Positions 8,730 to 17,988 of a stretch of DNA of 64,000 bases are shown piece after piece. Each line of letters opens with the position of its first letter. Position 1 is the first letter of the stretch. The stretch covers positions 46,123 through 110,122 of the forward strand of contig UQSH01000002.1 of the NCBI GenBank assembly GCA_900543795.1, given 5' to 3'. The notes under the pieces are model-generated. The model saw only the letters and a program-made list of their open reading frames with translations. It had not been told where the DNA came from and ran no database searches. The stretch comes from an uncultured Oscillospiraceae bacterium. Lineage in GTDB: Bacteria; Bacillota; Clostridia; Oscillospirales; Acutalibacteraceae. Position numbers and translations under genes: made by a program.

Positions 8730-8826
8730 TTGCTTTACAAATTTTAGAAATCATTATACTATGTGTAATTATACTGCTTGTATTCACTTTTGTAAAGCAA
8801 AACTTTTCTTTGTAAACAATTTGTAA
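8730..8826 (-). promoter_or_regulatory. Divergent promoter with repeated TTTGTAA operators
   Basis: A perfect 12-bp inverted repeat has arms TTGCTTTACAAA (8730-8741) and TTTGTAAAGCAA (8789-8800). Further TTTGTAA copies start at 8809 and 8820. A minus-strand promoter, TTTACA with TATAAT 17 bases away, has its -35 box inside the right arm. The sites are likely bound by the XRE protein encoded just downstream. Confidence 0.6.
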
Positions 8827-8876
8827 TTTTTCTTTCTTTTTCCTCAAAAAAAATCTTACAAAAAAGGAGATTGTAT

Positions 8877-9524
8877 ATGAAAACTTTTACGATTTATTTG
8901 TTTCGCCACGGCTTAACAAGAGGAAATCTAAACGCACAGTATATTGGGCATACAGATTATCCGCTAACAAGCGATAGTATATCAGAGCTTCATTCTATCA
9001 AGGCACGGTATCATTATCCGCAGGTGGATGCCGTCTTTTCTTCGCCGTTAAAAAGGTGTGTTGATTCAGCAGGCATAATGTTTCCGAAAAATAACCCAAT
9101 TGTAATAAATGACCTTATTGAATACAATTTCGGCGAGTTTGAGGAGTGTACCGCTAAGGATCTTGAGAATAATGAGGACTTCAAAAATTGGCTTGGCGGA
9201 GATATGCACGCCCGTCCTCCGTACGGCGAAAGCAACGCAGAGTTTATACACCGTGTTTGCAGTGCGTTTGAAAAAATTGTTGATGGACTTATAAAATCAG
9301 GCACGCAATCCTGTGCAATAGTGGGCCACGCAGGAGTGCTTATGACTATTCTTGCCTGCTACGGATTGCCCGAGGCTCCCATGGCTCATTGGCAGATGGA
9401 TGCCGGCTACGGGTATAAGCTTCGCATAACTCCGTCTCTTTGGATGCGTGCAAATAAGCTTGAGGTTGCAGACACCTCTCCGATTTCAAGCACGGCAGAT
9501 GAAAACGAAAAAGAAGAATTATAA
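8877..9524 (+). CDS. Histidine phosphatase (phosphoglycerate mutase-like) family protein
   Basis: The 215-residue protein starts at the ATG 8877, seven bases after AAGGAG; an upstream in-frame TTG is too close to that site. Residues 7-12 hold the 'LFRHGLT' catalytic histidine motif, followed by 'SSPLKRCVDSA', the catalytic Glu region 'EYNFGEFEE', and the second histidine in 'AIVGHAGVLMTIL'. Such enzymes include cobalamin-pathway alpha-ribazole phosphatase (CobC), phosphatases of sugar phosphates, and mutases; substrate cannot be fixed. The C-terminus is Glu/Lys rich. It ends at a strong bidirectional terminator. Confidence 0.85.
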   Translation: MKTFTIYLFRHGLTRGNLNAQYIGHTDYPLTSDSISELHSIKARYHYPQVDAVFSSPLKRCVDSAGIMFPKNNPIVINDLIEYNFGEFEECTAKDLENNEDFKNWLGGDMHARPPYGESNAEFIHRVCSAFEKIVDGLIKSGTQSCAIVGHAGVLMTILACYGLPEAPMAHWQMDAGYGYKLRITPSLWMRANKLEVADTSPISSTADENEKEEL

Positions 9525-9544
9525 GCTTTTCTCATCACCCTAAC

Positions 9545-9579
9545 AAAAAGCAGAACGGTTTTATCCGTTCTGCTTTTTT
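9545..9579. terminator. Bidirectional terminator between convergent genes
   Basis: A 14-bp stem (AAAAAGCAGAACGG with its complement) around a 6-base loop has A- and T-runs on both sides. It serves the phosphatase gene and the convergent mgtC gene. Confidence 0.85.
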
Positions 9580-9584
9580 GTTTT

Positions 9585-10313
9585 TTAATCTATATGCTTC
9601 CAGCCTGTTGAAATAATATTTTCGTGCTTACCCACATGGGTTATGATATGTTCAACAAGCTCGTTGTTTTTAGTTTTTGTTGAAATCTCGGCACGCACCT
9701 TAACATTTCCGTTATCCTGGTCGCTCATTTCAAGGTTGCGCAAAAGTATATCGTCTATTTCACGAAGATATTGAATAAGATTGGTTTTAATTTCGTCTGC
9801 ATTATCCTCGGAGCATACTATTGAAATTCTGTAAAACGCTTCTTGGTTTTTGGTTTTTTCCTTATCATACTGCTGCCGCTTTTGTATAAACTCCGAAACG
9901 GGATGAATAATCAGGTGCGAAAAAACTATCGTTCCCGCAACGGCAACGGCATACCAGCATTTATCAAGGCAGCAAAGAATACCAACCGAAGCCGCCGCCC
10001 AAATTGAAGCCGCCGTGTTTATTCCTTTAACCTTTGTGCCGTCGCTGATGATAACGCCGGCTCCCAAAAAGCCGATACCGGAAACAATCTGCGCCGCAAT
10101 ACGCGTAACATCTGTTCCGGTGCTTTCCTTTGCGGCAAGATAAGAAAATGCCGTAAATGCGAATGCTCCGACGCAAACTATAACATTAGTAACAATTCCC
10201 GTCATATGCTTTGTGAGCTGTCGTTCCGTTCCGATAACCGTTCCGAGTGCAACGGCAATAAAAAGTCTTATTAAAAATCCCCAAAATTCAGTGATTGGAG
10301 GCACCGCTGTCAT
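9585..10313 (-). CDS. MgtC/SapB family membrane protein
   Basis: The 242-residue protein has the MgtC N-terminal membrane domain (about residues 10-140, four to five helices) with the family signature 'LGTVIGTERQLTKHMTGIVTNVIVCVGA' and 'GIGFLGAGVI'. A soluble C-terminal domain (about 150-242) resembles an ACT-like fold. MgtC proteins are linked to Mg2+ limitation survival and, in pathogens, to F-ATPase inhibition; in commensals the role is less clear. It lies six bases after the LCP gene, so the two probably share a transcript. Confidence 0.9.
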   Translation of the reverse strand: MTAVPPITEFWGFLIRLFIAVALGTVIGTERQLTKHMTGIVTNVIVCVGAFAFTAFSYLAAKESTGTDVTRIAAQIVSGIGFLGAGVIISDGTKVKGINTAASIWAAASVGILCCLDKCWYAVAVAGTIVFSHLIIHPVSEFIQKRQQYDKEKTKNQEAFYRISIVCSEDNADEIKTNLIQYLREIDDILLRNLEMSDQDNGNVKVRAEISTKTKNNELVEHIITHVGKHENIISTGWKHID

Positions 10314-10319
10314 CTTCCT

Positions 10320-11897
10320 TTATTGCAGATTTAAAAAATTAGGTCTTTTTTCTGCAAGTGTGATATTTGTTTTTCCGTAAATTCGTTTTTGCAAAAGCTG
10401 TGCAGAAAGAGGGAAATCAACCTTCCAACACCAAACTCCGTAAAATTTTCCGCCCTTGCAGGTTGTTATAACCTCGCCGTTTTCATCCGTTTCATTGGCA
10501 GGAACGGTGCAGGTTTGGGTGGTGTAGCCAAGCCAGCCGTTTTTCAGCGCATAGCTTGCAATGGAAATAACCTCTGATTTGCTGTATCCCGTTTTAACAT
10601 AGGGCAAAAGAGAATTTGCAGCTTCAAGAATTTTTACTGTTGAGGCATTCTTCATCTTTTCGAAAGTTTGGAGCAAAACGGTTTTTTGCCTGTCTGCCCT
10701 TACTTCGTCGGAGTCAATTTTTCTTATGCGGCAATATGCAAGCGCCTGCTCGCCGTTAAGATGAACAACTCCCGGCTCTGCGTCTATCGTAACATATCCG
10801 TAACGCTTTTGATGATTGTTGATTTCCTTGATTTCCGCCTTCGTCATTTCAACATCAACACCGCCAACGCTGTCAATAATTTTTTGGAAGCTGTCAAAAT
10901 TTACTATAACATAGTTGTCTATATTTATCTTAAAGTTGTTTTCAACGGCTCTTATGTAGCAATCTATTCCGCCGTACATCATAGCCTCGTTGATTTTTCC
11001 GTATTTTCCGCTTTCTTTTTCTCCTGCTTCAACCTCATAGTAGCAATATGAGTCTCTCAATATTGAGGTCATTGTTATTTCGCCCGTGTCAATATTAACG
11101 CTTACGATAATTGCGGAGTCTGCTCTTGTTTCCTCGTCTGTTACCTCCTCGTCTCTTGTGTCCTCTCCAACAAGAAGAACATTTAAAACATGAGTTGAGG
11201 AAACGGGCTTTCCGTTATAATACCATGTTTTAAGCATATCCTTATATGATGAAATTTCGGATTTCGGGTCCTCATATATCGGAGTAAAATCCTCTTTAAG
11301 AACATCCATTCCCGTCCATTCGTTAAGTGATTCGGATTGCTCTGTATTATCGGTTGCCCTGTTAAGAGCAGTATCAACATAAATATATGCGCCAACTCCG
11401 CAGCCGATAACAAGAATTAAAATGCCTATAAGAATTGCTCTTATTATTTTTCCTTTTTTGGCTTTCTTCTTTTTTTCTTTTCTGTTTTTTTGCCTGCTTT
11501 CGCTTTCCTCGCTGTAAAGCTCGGCAGGATTTATTGCGCCGCCGTCTTTTTTGCGAACAATAAAAGGCTCGTCGTTTGCAAGTCCTTTTTCATCCTTGCT
11601 GCTTATATCCTCATATTCATCAGAGCAAATAACTCTTTCGCTTTCTGCGGGCTCGTCCTTTTGCAATTCGTTCGCCGCTTGCTCGCCTTCGTCGGCTTTT
11701 TCATCGCCGCCAAGCATATCCTGCGCCGTTTCTTCGATTATTGCCTCGGCAGAGGGAGCCTCGCCGCCCTCTTCTTCGATGCCCTGCTCTTCTTTTCTTT
11801 CGGATATGTCAGCTTCCGCCCCTTTCACAAGGGCTTCGTTTTCCTCTCTTCTTTTTCGAACCTCTTTAAGAATGTCGTCAACATCGTAATTGCTCAT
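10320..11897 (-). CDS. LytR-CpsA-Psr (LCP) cell-wall glycopolymer ligase
   Basis: The 525-residue protein has a long acidic cytoplasmic part (residues 1-140, Glu/Asp rich), a basic stretch and one membrane helix (about 150-175, 'AILIGILILVIGCGVGAYIYV'). An extracellular LCP domain (about 235-420) follows, with 'VLLVGEDTR', the 'RADSAIIVSVN' and 'SILRDSY' motifs, and 'AYCRIRKIDSDEVRADRQ'. LCP enzymes move teichoic-acid-like or capsular polymers from lipid carriers to peptidoglycan. The acidic 140-residue N-terminus is unusual, because most LCP proteins have a short cytoplasmic tail. The promoter (12020-12048) has a TTTTCAACA box on its -35. Confidence 0.92.
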   Translation of the reverse strand: MSNYDVDDILKEVRKRREENEALVKGAEADISERKEEQGIEEEGGEAPSAEAIIEETAQDMLGGDEKADEGEQAANELQKDEPAESERVICSDEYEDISSKDEKGLANDEPFIVRKKDGGAINPAELYSEESESRQKNRKEKKKKAKKGKIIRAILIGILILVIGCGVGAYIYVDTALNRATDNTEQSESLNEWTGMDVLKEDFTPIYEDPKSEISSYKDMLKTWYYNGKPVSSTHVLNVLLVGEDTRDEEVTDEETRADSAIIVSVNIDTGEITMTSILRDSYCYYEVEAGEKESGKYGKINEAMMYGGIDCYIRAVENNFKINIDNYVIVNFDSFQKIIDSVGGVDVEMTKAEIKEINNHQKRYGYVTIDAEPGVVHLNGEQALAYCRIRKIDSDEVRADRQKTVLLQTFEKMKNASTVKILEAANSLLPYVKTGYSKSEVISIASYALKNGWLGYTTQTCTVPANETDENGEVITTCKGGKFYGVWCWKVDFPLSAQLLQKRIYGKTNITLAEKRPNFLNLQ

Positions 11898-12019
11898 TCT
11901 CTTGTTCTCCCCTCAAAATACATAGGCAACGCAGAGTATTTCAAGCCTTGGTTAAAATTCGCTTAAATACTGCATGTTTTTGCAGGCTTGGACTGCTCTT
12001 CATTGCCACACACGGAAAC

Positions 12020-12048
12020 ATTATATATTATTTAGCCGCCGTTTTCAA
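12020..12048 (-). promoter_or_regulatory. Promoter of the LCP gene with overlapping DnaA-box-like 9-mer
   Basis: Minus-strand TTGAAA (12043-12048) and TATAAT (12020-12025) are 17 bases apart. The 9-mer TTTTCAACA (12042-12050) covers the -35, which is the same word found near dnaA and at 49.4 kb. Confidence 0.65.
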
Positions 12049-12103
12049 CAAAAAGAAATTAATTAACAGATTTTTAATAATATAATTTAAATATAACAAA
12101 GCA

Positions 12104-12138
12104 TTAAAGGGACAGAATATGCACTTCTGTCCCTTTAA
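12104..12138 (-). terminator. Terminator hairpin after gyrA
   Basis: A stem TTAAAGGGACAGAA and its complement, with a 7-base loop, starts 15 bases past the gyrA stop. It is AT-flanked rather than followed by a long T-run. Confidence 0.65.
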
Positions 12139-12152
12139 ATCGGCAACTAAAA

Positions 12153-14657
12153 TTATTCCTCCTCGGTTGCTTCGTTCTCTTTTGCTTCAACAGAGTCGTC
12201 GGCTTCGCCGTCCTCGTCCTCAAAGCGATCAACAATAGAGATTGTTGCAACCCTTTCGCCATCGTTAACCTTCATAACCTTAACGCCCTTGCTTGTTCTT
12301 TGGAAGGTTGAAATCTGGTCAACATGCGTTCTGATAACAATTCCGTCGCTTGAAATCATAATAACATCATTTTCTTCAAGCACGGGTGCAATCATTGCTA
12401 CCTTGCCGTATTTATCGGTTTTATAGTTAATAAGACCCTTGCCGCCTCTTGACTGAACACGGTATTCATCAAATCCGCTCTTTCTGCCGAAGCCCGTTTC
12501 GGAAACGGTCAGCAGCTTAAAGCCGTCAAGTGAAGCCGCAAAGCCAACAACATAGTCGCCCTGAGCAAGAGTTATAGCCCTAACGCCTCTTGCAGTTCTG
12601 CCGATAAGCCTTGCGTCATTTTCGTTGAAGCATATACTCATACCGTCGTGAGTGGCAACAACAAGATTTCTCTTGCCGTCTGTTATTTCAACATAGGCAA
12701 GCTCGTCGCCCTCGTCAAGATTAATTGCAATAATACCGCTTTGGCGGATATTTTTATATTCGTTAATATCCGTTCTTTTGATAACGCCCTTTTTCGTTAC
12801 CATACACAGATATTTTCTGTCCTCCTCCTGCGGAATTTTAACCATTGCGGAAACGGTTTCGCCCTTTTCAAGAGGAAGAAGATTAACAACATTCATTCCC
12901 TTGCCCGTTCTTGATGAGGCGGGAATTTCATAAGCCTTCTTTTTGAAAACCTTTCCCGTGTTGGTAAACAGGAAAACAACATCGTGAGATGAGCAGGTAA
13001 ACATCGTTTTTGCAACATCCTCTTCTCTTCTGCTCATTCCCATAATTCCGCGTCCGCCTCTGTTTTGCGCCTTATAGGTGTCAACCGTCATACGCTTCAT
13101 ATATCCCATATTGGTAAGCGTAAGAATAGACTCCTCAACGGGAATTAAATCCTCATCGTCAACGCTTCCGATAACAGCGCTGATTTCCGTTCTTCTTTCG
13201 TCGCCGAATTTATCGGCAATTGCTCTTGATTCCTCTTTTATAATATCGGTTATTCTTGTTTCGTTTTGAAGTATATCAAGAAAATCCTTTATTTTAGCGT
13301 GAAGCTCGTTTAATTCATTAACGATTTTTTCAATTTCAAGTCCGGCTAACTGACCAAGACGGTAAGCAACGATAGCTGTTGCCTGGGGCTCGTCAAAGCC
13401 GTATTTATCCATAATAGCAAGCTTTGCCTCTGCCTGTCCGCCCTTGCAGGCACGGATTGTTGCAATAATTTCATCAACAATATCAATTGCTTTTTTAAGG
13501 CCCTCTAAAATGTGCGCTCTTTCCTGTGCTTTTTTAAGGTCAAATTCCGTTCTTCTTCTGATAATGTCCTTTTGGAAGGCAATATATTTTTCAAGAATTT
13601 CTTTAAGAGTTAAAACCTTTGGCACTCCGTCGTCAAGCGCAAGCAATATTGCACCGAAGGTAACCTGCATATCTGTCATTTTATAGAGATTATTTAGCAC
13701 AACCTGTGCATTGGCGTCTCTTTTAACAACCACCTCAATGTGCATACCTCTGCGGTCGGAATAATCCTGAACATCTGCAACGCCTTCAAGCCTTTTTTCC
13801 TTAACAAGCTCTGCAATTCTTGCAATAAGGCGTGCCTTGTTAACACCGTAAGGAATTTCGGTTACAACAATTTTGAAGCGGTCTCCCTTTGCTTCGATAA
13901 TTTCAGCCCTTGCACGAACATATATTTTTCCTCTTCCTGTTGCGTAGGCCTCCTTGATTCCCTTTGTTCCCATAATGATGCCTGCCGTTGGGAAATCGGG
14001 ACCCTTAATGTGCTGCATAAGCTCGTCAAGCTGGGCGTCGGGATTATCAATAAGGCAGCACATACCCTCAACAACCTCTTTCATATTATGGGGAGGAATG
14101 TTTGTTGCCATACCAACCGCAATACCCGAGGAGCCGTTAACAAGAAGATTTGGAAAACGGGCAGGAAGAACAACGGGCTCCTTTGTTGTGTCGTCAAAGT
14201 TCGGTGCCCAATCAACTGTTTCCTTTTTAATATCCTCAAGCAGCTTCATAGAGGTTTTGCTCATTCGGCTTTCGGTGTAACGGTAAGCGGCAGGCGGGTC
14301 TCCGTCTATGCTTCCGAAGTTTCCGTGGCCGTCAACAAGCGTATGCCTCATTGAGAAGGGCTGGGCAAGTCTAACCATTGCGTCATAAACAGATGCGTCG
14401 CCGTGCGGATGATAATGACCGAGCACATCGCCGACGGTTGTTGCGCACTTTCTGTACGGTCTGTCGGGATAAAGATTATTCTCATACATAGCGTAAAGTA
14501 TTCTGCGGTGAACAGGCTTTAAGCCGTCTCTAACATCGGGAAGAGCACGCTGAACAATAACGCTCATTGAATAATCAAGAAATGCTTTTCTTATCTCGCT
14601 GCTTATTTCAACATCAATAATTTTTTGATTGTCATATCTTATGTCTTTATTATCCAT
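12153..14657 (-). CDS. gyrA: DNA gyrase subunit A
   Basis: The 834-residue protein has the GyrA breakage-reunion domain with the quinolone-determining region 'HGDASVYDAMVRLAQPF' (Ser at the key position is Ser of 'DASVYD') and active-site Tyr in 'AAYRYTESRM'. The C-terminal beta-pinwheel holds the GyrA box 'QNRGGRGIMGM', which separates it from ParC. A final acidic tail (EDEDGEADDSVEAKENEATEEE) is typical. It introduces negative supercoils with GyrB. It follows gyrB by 18 bases and ends the dnaA-gyrA run. Confidence 0.98.
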   Translation of the reverse strand: MDNKDIRYDNQKIIDVEISSEIRKAFLDYSMSVIVQRALPDVRDGLKPVHRRILYAMYENNLYPDRPYRKCATTVGDVLGHYHPHGDASVYDAMVRLAQPFSMRHTLVDGHGNFGSIDGDPPAAYRYTESRMSKTSMKLLEDIKKETVDWAPNFDDTTKEPVVLPARFPNLLVNGSSGIAVGMATNIPPHNMKEVVEGMCCLIDNPDAQLDELMQHIKGPDFPTAGIIMGTKGIKEAYATGRGKIYVRARAEIIEAKGDRFKIVVTEIPYGVNKARLIARIAELVKEKRLEGVADVQDYSDRRGMHIEVVVKRDANAQVVLNNLYKMTDMQVTFGAILLALDDGVPKVLTLKEILEKYIAFQKDIIRRRTEFDLKKAQERAHILEGLKKAIDIVDEIIATIRACKGGQAEAKLAIMDKYGFDEPQATAIVAYRLGQLAGLEIEKIVNELNELHAKIKDFLDILQNETRITDIIKEESRAIADKFGDERRTEISAVIGSVDDEDLIPVEESILTLTNMGYMKRMTVDTYKAQNRGGRGIMGMSRREEDVAKTMFTCSSHDVVFLFTNTGKVFKKKAYEIPASSRTGKGMNVVNLLPLEKGETVSAMVKIPQEEDRKYLCMVTKKGVIKRTDINEYKNIRQSGIIAINLDEGDELAYVEITDGKRNLVVATHDGMSICFNENDARLIGRTARGVRAITLAQGDYVVGFAASLDGFKLLTVSETGFGRKSGFDEYRVQSRGGKGLINYKTDKYGKVAMIAPVLEENDVIMISSDGIVIRTHVDQISTFQRTSKGVKVMKVNDGERVATISIVDRFEDEDGEADDSVEAKENEATEEE

Positions 14658-14675
14658 CTATATAATCCTCCGAAA

Positions 14676-16643
14676 TTACACATCAAGATTTTGAACAAAC
14701 TTTGCGTTTTTCTCGATAAATTCTCTTCTCGGCTCAACATTGTCGCCCATAAGAATTGAAAAGTTTTCGGAAGCACGCTGTGCGTCCTCAACGGTAACAC
14801 GGAGCATTGTTCTGAATTCAGGGTCCATTGTTGTTTCCCAAAGCTGATCGGGGTCCATTTCACCAAGACCTTTATAGCGCTGAATATCGCAGTCGCCGCC
14901 GAATTCCTTAATTCTTTCGTCTCGCTCCTCATCGCTGAAGCAATAAACGCCCTTTTTGCCCTTTGAAACCTTGAAAAGCGGAGGCTGTGCAAGATAAACA
15001 TAGCCCTCCTCTATAATTTGCGGCATATAGCGGAAGAAGAAGGTGAGCAAAAGCGTTCTGATATGTGCGCCGTCAACATCGGCATCCGCCATAATTATAA
15101 TCTTGTGATAACGAAGCTTGTTAATGTCAAAATCGTCGCCTATTCCCGTTCCGAGTGCCATAACAACGGGAAGAAGCTTTTCGTTTGAATAAACCTTATC
15201 AACCCTTGCCTTTTCAACATTAAGCATTTTTCCCCAAAGAGGAAGAATTGCCATGTGCTCACGGTCTCGTCCTTCCTTTGCAGAGCCGCCTGCCGAATCT
15301 CCCTCAACGATATAAATTTCGCATTTTGAGGGGTCCTTGCTTGTGCAGTCTGCAAGCTTTCCGGGAAGTGAATTGCTTTCAAGCGGAGATTTTCTTCTTG
15401 CGTTATCTCTTGCCTTTCTTGCCGCTTCTCTAACTCTTGAAGCTTCAAGCGCCTTGTTTAAAATAGCCTTTGCCGTTTGAGGATTTTCCTCAAAGTAGGT
15501 CATAAGCTTTTCATAAACCATTGAAGAAACAAGACCTGTTATATCTGTATTTCCGAGCTTGCTCTTTGTTTGTCCCTCAAACTGTGCCTCGGTAAGCTTA
15601 ACGCTGATAACCGCCGTTATACCCTCACGCACATCCTCGCCCGATAATTTTTTATCGCTGTCTTTAAGAATATTAAATTTCTTTCCGTAATCGTTGAAAA
15701 CTCTTGTTAAAGCGGTTTTAAAGCCTGTTTCGTGAGTACCGCCGTCAATGGTGTTGATATTGTTTGCAAAGGATAAAATTATTTCATTATATGAATCCGT
15801 GTAGCAAAGTGCAACCTCGGCGCTTCTGTCCTCCTTCGTTGTTGAAAGGTGGATAACCTCGCTTTGAACAGGGTTTAAGCCTCTGCTTGTGTTGATATAT
15901 TCAACAAACGAGCGAATACCTCCCTCGTAGCAGAAGGTGTTTTCAATATGCTCCTCGGGATTTTCGCTTCTTAAATCGGAAAGCTTGATTGATAAGCCTG
16001 CGTTAAGAAACGCCTGCTCACGCAGTCTTCTTGCAAGCACCTCATAATCATAAACAAGTGTTTCGGTAAAAATATCTCCGTCCGGCTTGAATTTGATATA
16101 TGTTCCGTGGCCGTCGCTGTCGCCGATTATATGTAAATCATTAACAGGTATGCCTCTTTCAAATCTTTGCGAATAGATGTGGCCGTTTTGAGTAACCTCA
16201 ACCTCAAGCCATTCCGAAAGTGCATTAACAACGGAGGAACCAACGCCGTGCAAGCCGCCCGAAACCTTATATCCGCTTCCGCCGAACTTACCGCCTGCGT
16301 GGAGCACGGTTAAAACAACCGTAACGGCGGGAAGACCTGTTTTTTCGTTAATACCCGTGGGTATTCCTCGTCCGTTATCGCGAACGGCAATAATATCTCC
16401 CGGCAGGATTTCACATTCAATATGCGTGCAAACTCCTGCAAGAGCCTCGTCTATTGAGTTATCAACAATTTCATAAACAAGGTGATGAAGACCTCTCGGT
16501 CCCGTTGAGCCGATATACATACCCGGTCTTTTTCTAACGGCTTCAAGCCCTTCAAGAACCTGAATGTCCTTTGCGGAATATTCCTCGGTTACAACCGTGT
16601 CCATATCCTCTTCTTCAAGAACTGTTTTGTTTTCTTCACTCAT
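14676..16643 (-). CDS. gyrB: DNA gyrase subunit B
   Basis: The 655-residue protein has the GHKL ATPase domain ('EIVDNSIDEALAG', 'DNGRGIPTGI', 'GGLHGVGSSVVNAL'), the transducer domain, and the TOPRIM region with 'EGDSAGGSAKEGRDR' and 'DADVDGAHIRTLLL'. It ends with the 'QRYKGLGEMDPDQLWETTMDPE' Mg2+ tail region. It supplies ATP hydrolysis to gyrase. The start overlaps the remB stop by eight bases. Ser/Asp-Gly motif spacing and length match gyrase rather than ParE. Confidence 0.98.
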   Translation of the reverse strand: MSEENKTVLEEEDMDTVVTEEYSAKDIQVLEGLEAVRKRPGMYIGSTGPRGLHHLVYEIVDNSIDEALAGVCTHIECEILPGDIIAVRDNGRGIPTGINEKTGLPAVTVVLTVLHAGGKFGGSGYKVSGGLHGVGSSVVNALSEWLEVEVTQNGHIYSQRFERGIPVNDLHIIGDSDGHGTYIKFKPDGDIFTETLVYDYEVLARRLREQAFLNAGLSIKLSDLRSENPEEHIENTFCYEGGIRSFVEYINTSRGLNPVQSEVIHLSTTKEDRSAEVALCYTDSYNEIILSFANNINTIDGGTHETGFKTALTRVFNDYGKKFNILKDSDKKLSGEDVREGITAVISVKLTEAQFEGQTKSKLGNTDITGLVSSMVYEKLMTYFEENPQTAKAILNKALEASRVREAARKARDNARRKSPLESNSLPGKLADCTSKDPSKCEIYIVEGDSAGGSAKEGRDREHMAILPLWGKMLNVEKARVDKVYSNEKLLPVVMALGTGIGDDFDINKLRYHKIIIMADADVDGAHIRTLLLTFFFRYMPQIIEEGYVYLAQPPLFKVSKGKKGVYCFSDEERDERIKEFGGDCDIQRYKGLGEMDPDQLWETTMDPEFRTMLRVTVEDAQRASENFSILMGDNVEPRREFIEKNAKFVQNLDV

Positions 16644-16890
16644 AATGGTTTAACTCCTGTCTTGTTCTTTTAAGCAATGTGCTTGTGTTCAGAGAACTAA
16701 CATATATTTTGTCTTCCGTAACAATAAAGCTTTTCGGAAGCTCATAGCTAACATAAATAATATTTTTTTCTTTTTCTGCCTTTGATAAATAATCTCTTGT
16801 TGCTTTATTAACCGTTGATGTGTCCATATCAAAAATGCCTATGATTTTTTTACTGTTCACAACAACATCCTCTCCGAGATGCAAATACAT
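16636..16890 (-). CDS. remB: RemA/RemB-family (DUF370) regulatory protein
   Basis: The 84-residue protein starts MYLHLGEDVVV and continues 'KKIIGIFDMD', the DUF370 opening. In Bacillus subtilis, RemA of this family is a DNA-binding activator of biofilm matrix genes and RemB (YaaB) lies between recF and gyrB, exactly as here. It starts one base after the recF stop and overlaps gyrB. The function in this organism is unproven. Confidence 0.88.
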   Translation of the reverse strand: MYLHLGEDVVVNSKKIIGIFDMDTSTVNKATRDYLSKAEKEKNIIYVSYELPKSFIVTEDKIYVSSLNTSTLLKRTRQELNHYE

Positions 16891-17988
16891 TTAATTTACC
16901 TCTTTGGCTTGTCCGTTTTCTATTTTAACGGTTTTTCCTTTTTTAAGGCGCAAAACGGTGTTTGCGTCGCAGCAGGTAATAAAAACCTGCCAATCCTTAA
17001 TATGATTTAAAATATAATCCTGCCTTTTTTCGTCAAGCTCGCTCATAACATCATCTAAAAGTGCAACGGGCTCTTCCTGTGTTTTTTCTTTTAAAAGGCT
17101 CGCCTCTGCAAGCTTTAATGCAAGAACACAGCTTCGTTGCTGGCCCTGGCTGCCGTAAAGCCTTGCAGATTTTCCGTTAATCAAAATATCAATATCGTCT
17201 CTGTGGGGGCCCACCTTTGTTATTTTATTTAAAATATCCGTGTTGTGATTTTCGTTTAGCTTTTTGAGCAGTTTTTCCTCAATTTGTTGAAGATTTAAGC
17301 CCTGATAATCAAATTCTCCTTTAAAAACGATATCAATTTCTTCCTTTCCGCCGGAAATTCCTTTAAATATTTCCTTTGAAAACGGCAAGATTGCCTCAAT
17401 ATATTTTTGGCGCTGATAAATAATTTTTGCTCCGTCCTTTGCAAGAGAAGCATCCCAAATATAAAGCATACTTCTTAAATCTGCATTAAATGAAATATCC
17501 TTTAAAACAACATTTCTCTGCATAAGCGAGCGATTATAGCTTTTTAAAACAGAGGAATAATTTGATTTTATTTGGCAAAGAGCACCGTCAACAAATTTTC
17601 GTCTTTCGGCAGGTCCGTCCTTTATCATTGACAAATGAACGGGAGAAAAAATAACTGCTTTTATTTCTTCGCCGAGTGCGGCTGCAGAGCGTTTTTTTAC
17701 GCCGTTAAGGCTTGCATTTCTTTTTGTATCAATTAAAAGCCGAGCCGTTTGCTCTCTTTCCCTGCTTTCAAATTCAATTTTAAGATTTGCAAATTCGCTT
17801 CCGAATTTTATTAAATCGCAGTCCTTTGCTCCTCTGAATGATTTTGATCCGCTGAAAAGATAAATTGCTTCAATTAAATTTGTTTTTCCCTGTGCGTTTT
17901 CGCCGTAAATAATATTTACATTTTCAAAATTAAGCGAAATATGCTCTATATTTCTGAAATTTTCAATTTCAATGCTTTTAATCTTCAT
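16891..17988 (-). CDS. recF: DNA replication and repair protein RecF
   Basis: The 365-residue SMC-like ATPase has Walker A 'YGENAQGKTNLIEAIYLFSGSKSFRG', the ABC-type signature 'LYGSQGQQRS' and Walker B 'PVALLDDVMSELD'. It loads RecA at single-strand gaps during replication repair. It overlaps the S4-domain gene by 11 bases and abuts remB. Length and order dnaN-yaaA-recF-remB-gyrB are canonical. Confidence 0.97.
   Translation of the reverse strand: MKIKSIEIENFRNIEHISLNFENVNIIYGENAQGKTNLIEAIYLFSGSKSFRGAKDCDLIKFGSEFANLKIEFESREREQTARLLIDTKRNASLNGVKKRSAAALGEEIKAVIFSPVHLSMIKDGPAERRKFVDGALCQIKSNYSSVLKSYNRSLMQRNVVLKDISFNADLRSMLYIWDASLAKDGAKIIYQRQKYIEAILPFSKEIFKGISGGKEEIDIVFKGEFDYQGLNLQQIEEKLLKKLNENHNTDILNKITKVGPHRDDIDILINGKSARLYGSQGQQRSCVLALKLAEASLLKEKTQEEPVALLDDVMSELDEKRQDYILNHIKDWQVFITCCDANTVLRLKKGKTVKIENGQAKEVN

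Noticed and set aside
13740..14354. 204-codon ORF opposite gyrA
   Set aside because: Antisense shadow of a highly conserved gene.
15211..15219. TTTTCAACA words inside genes (also 46025, 48388, 52381, 63653)
   Set aside because: Isolated copies in coding sequence, at about the background rate; not counted as DnaA sites.
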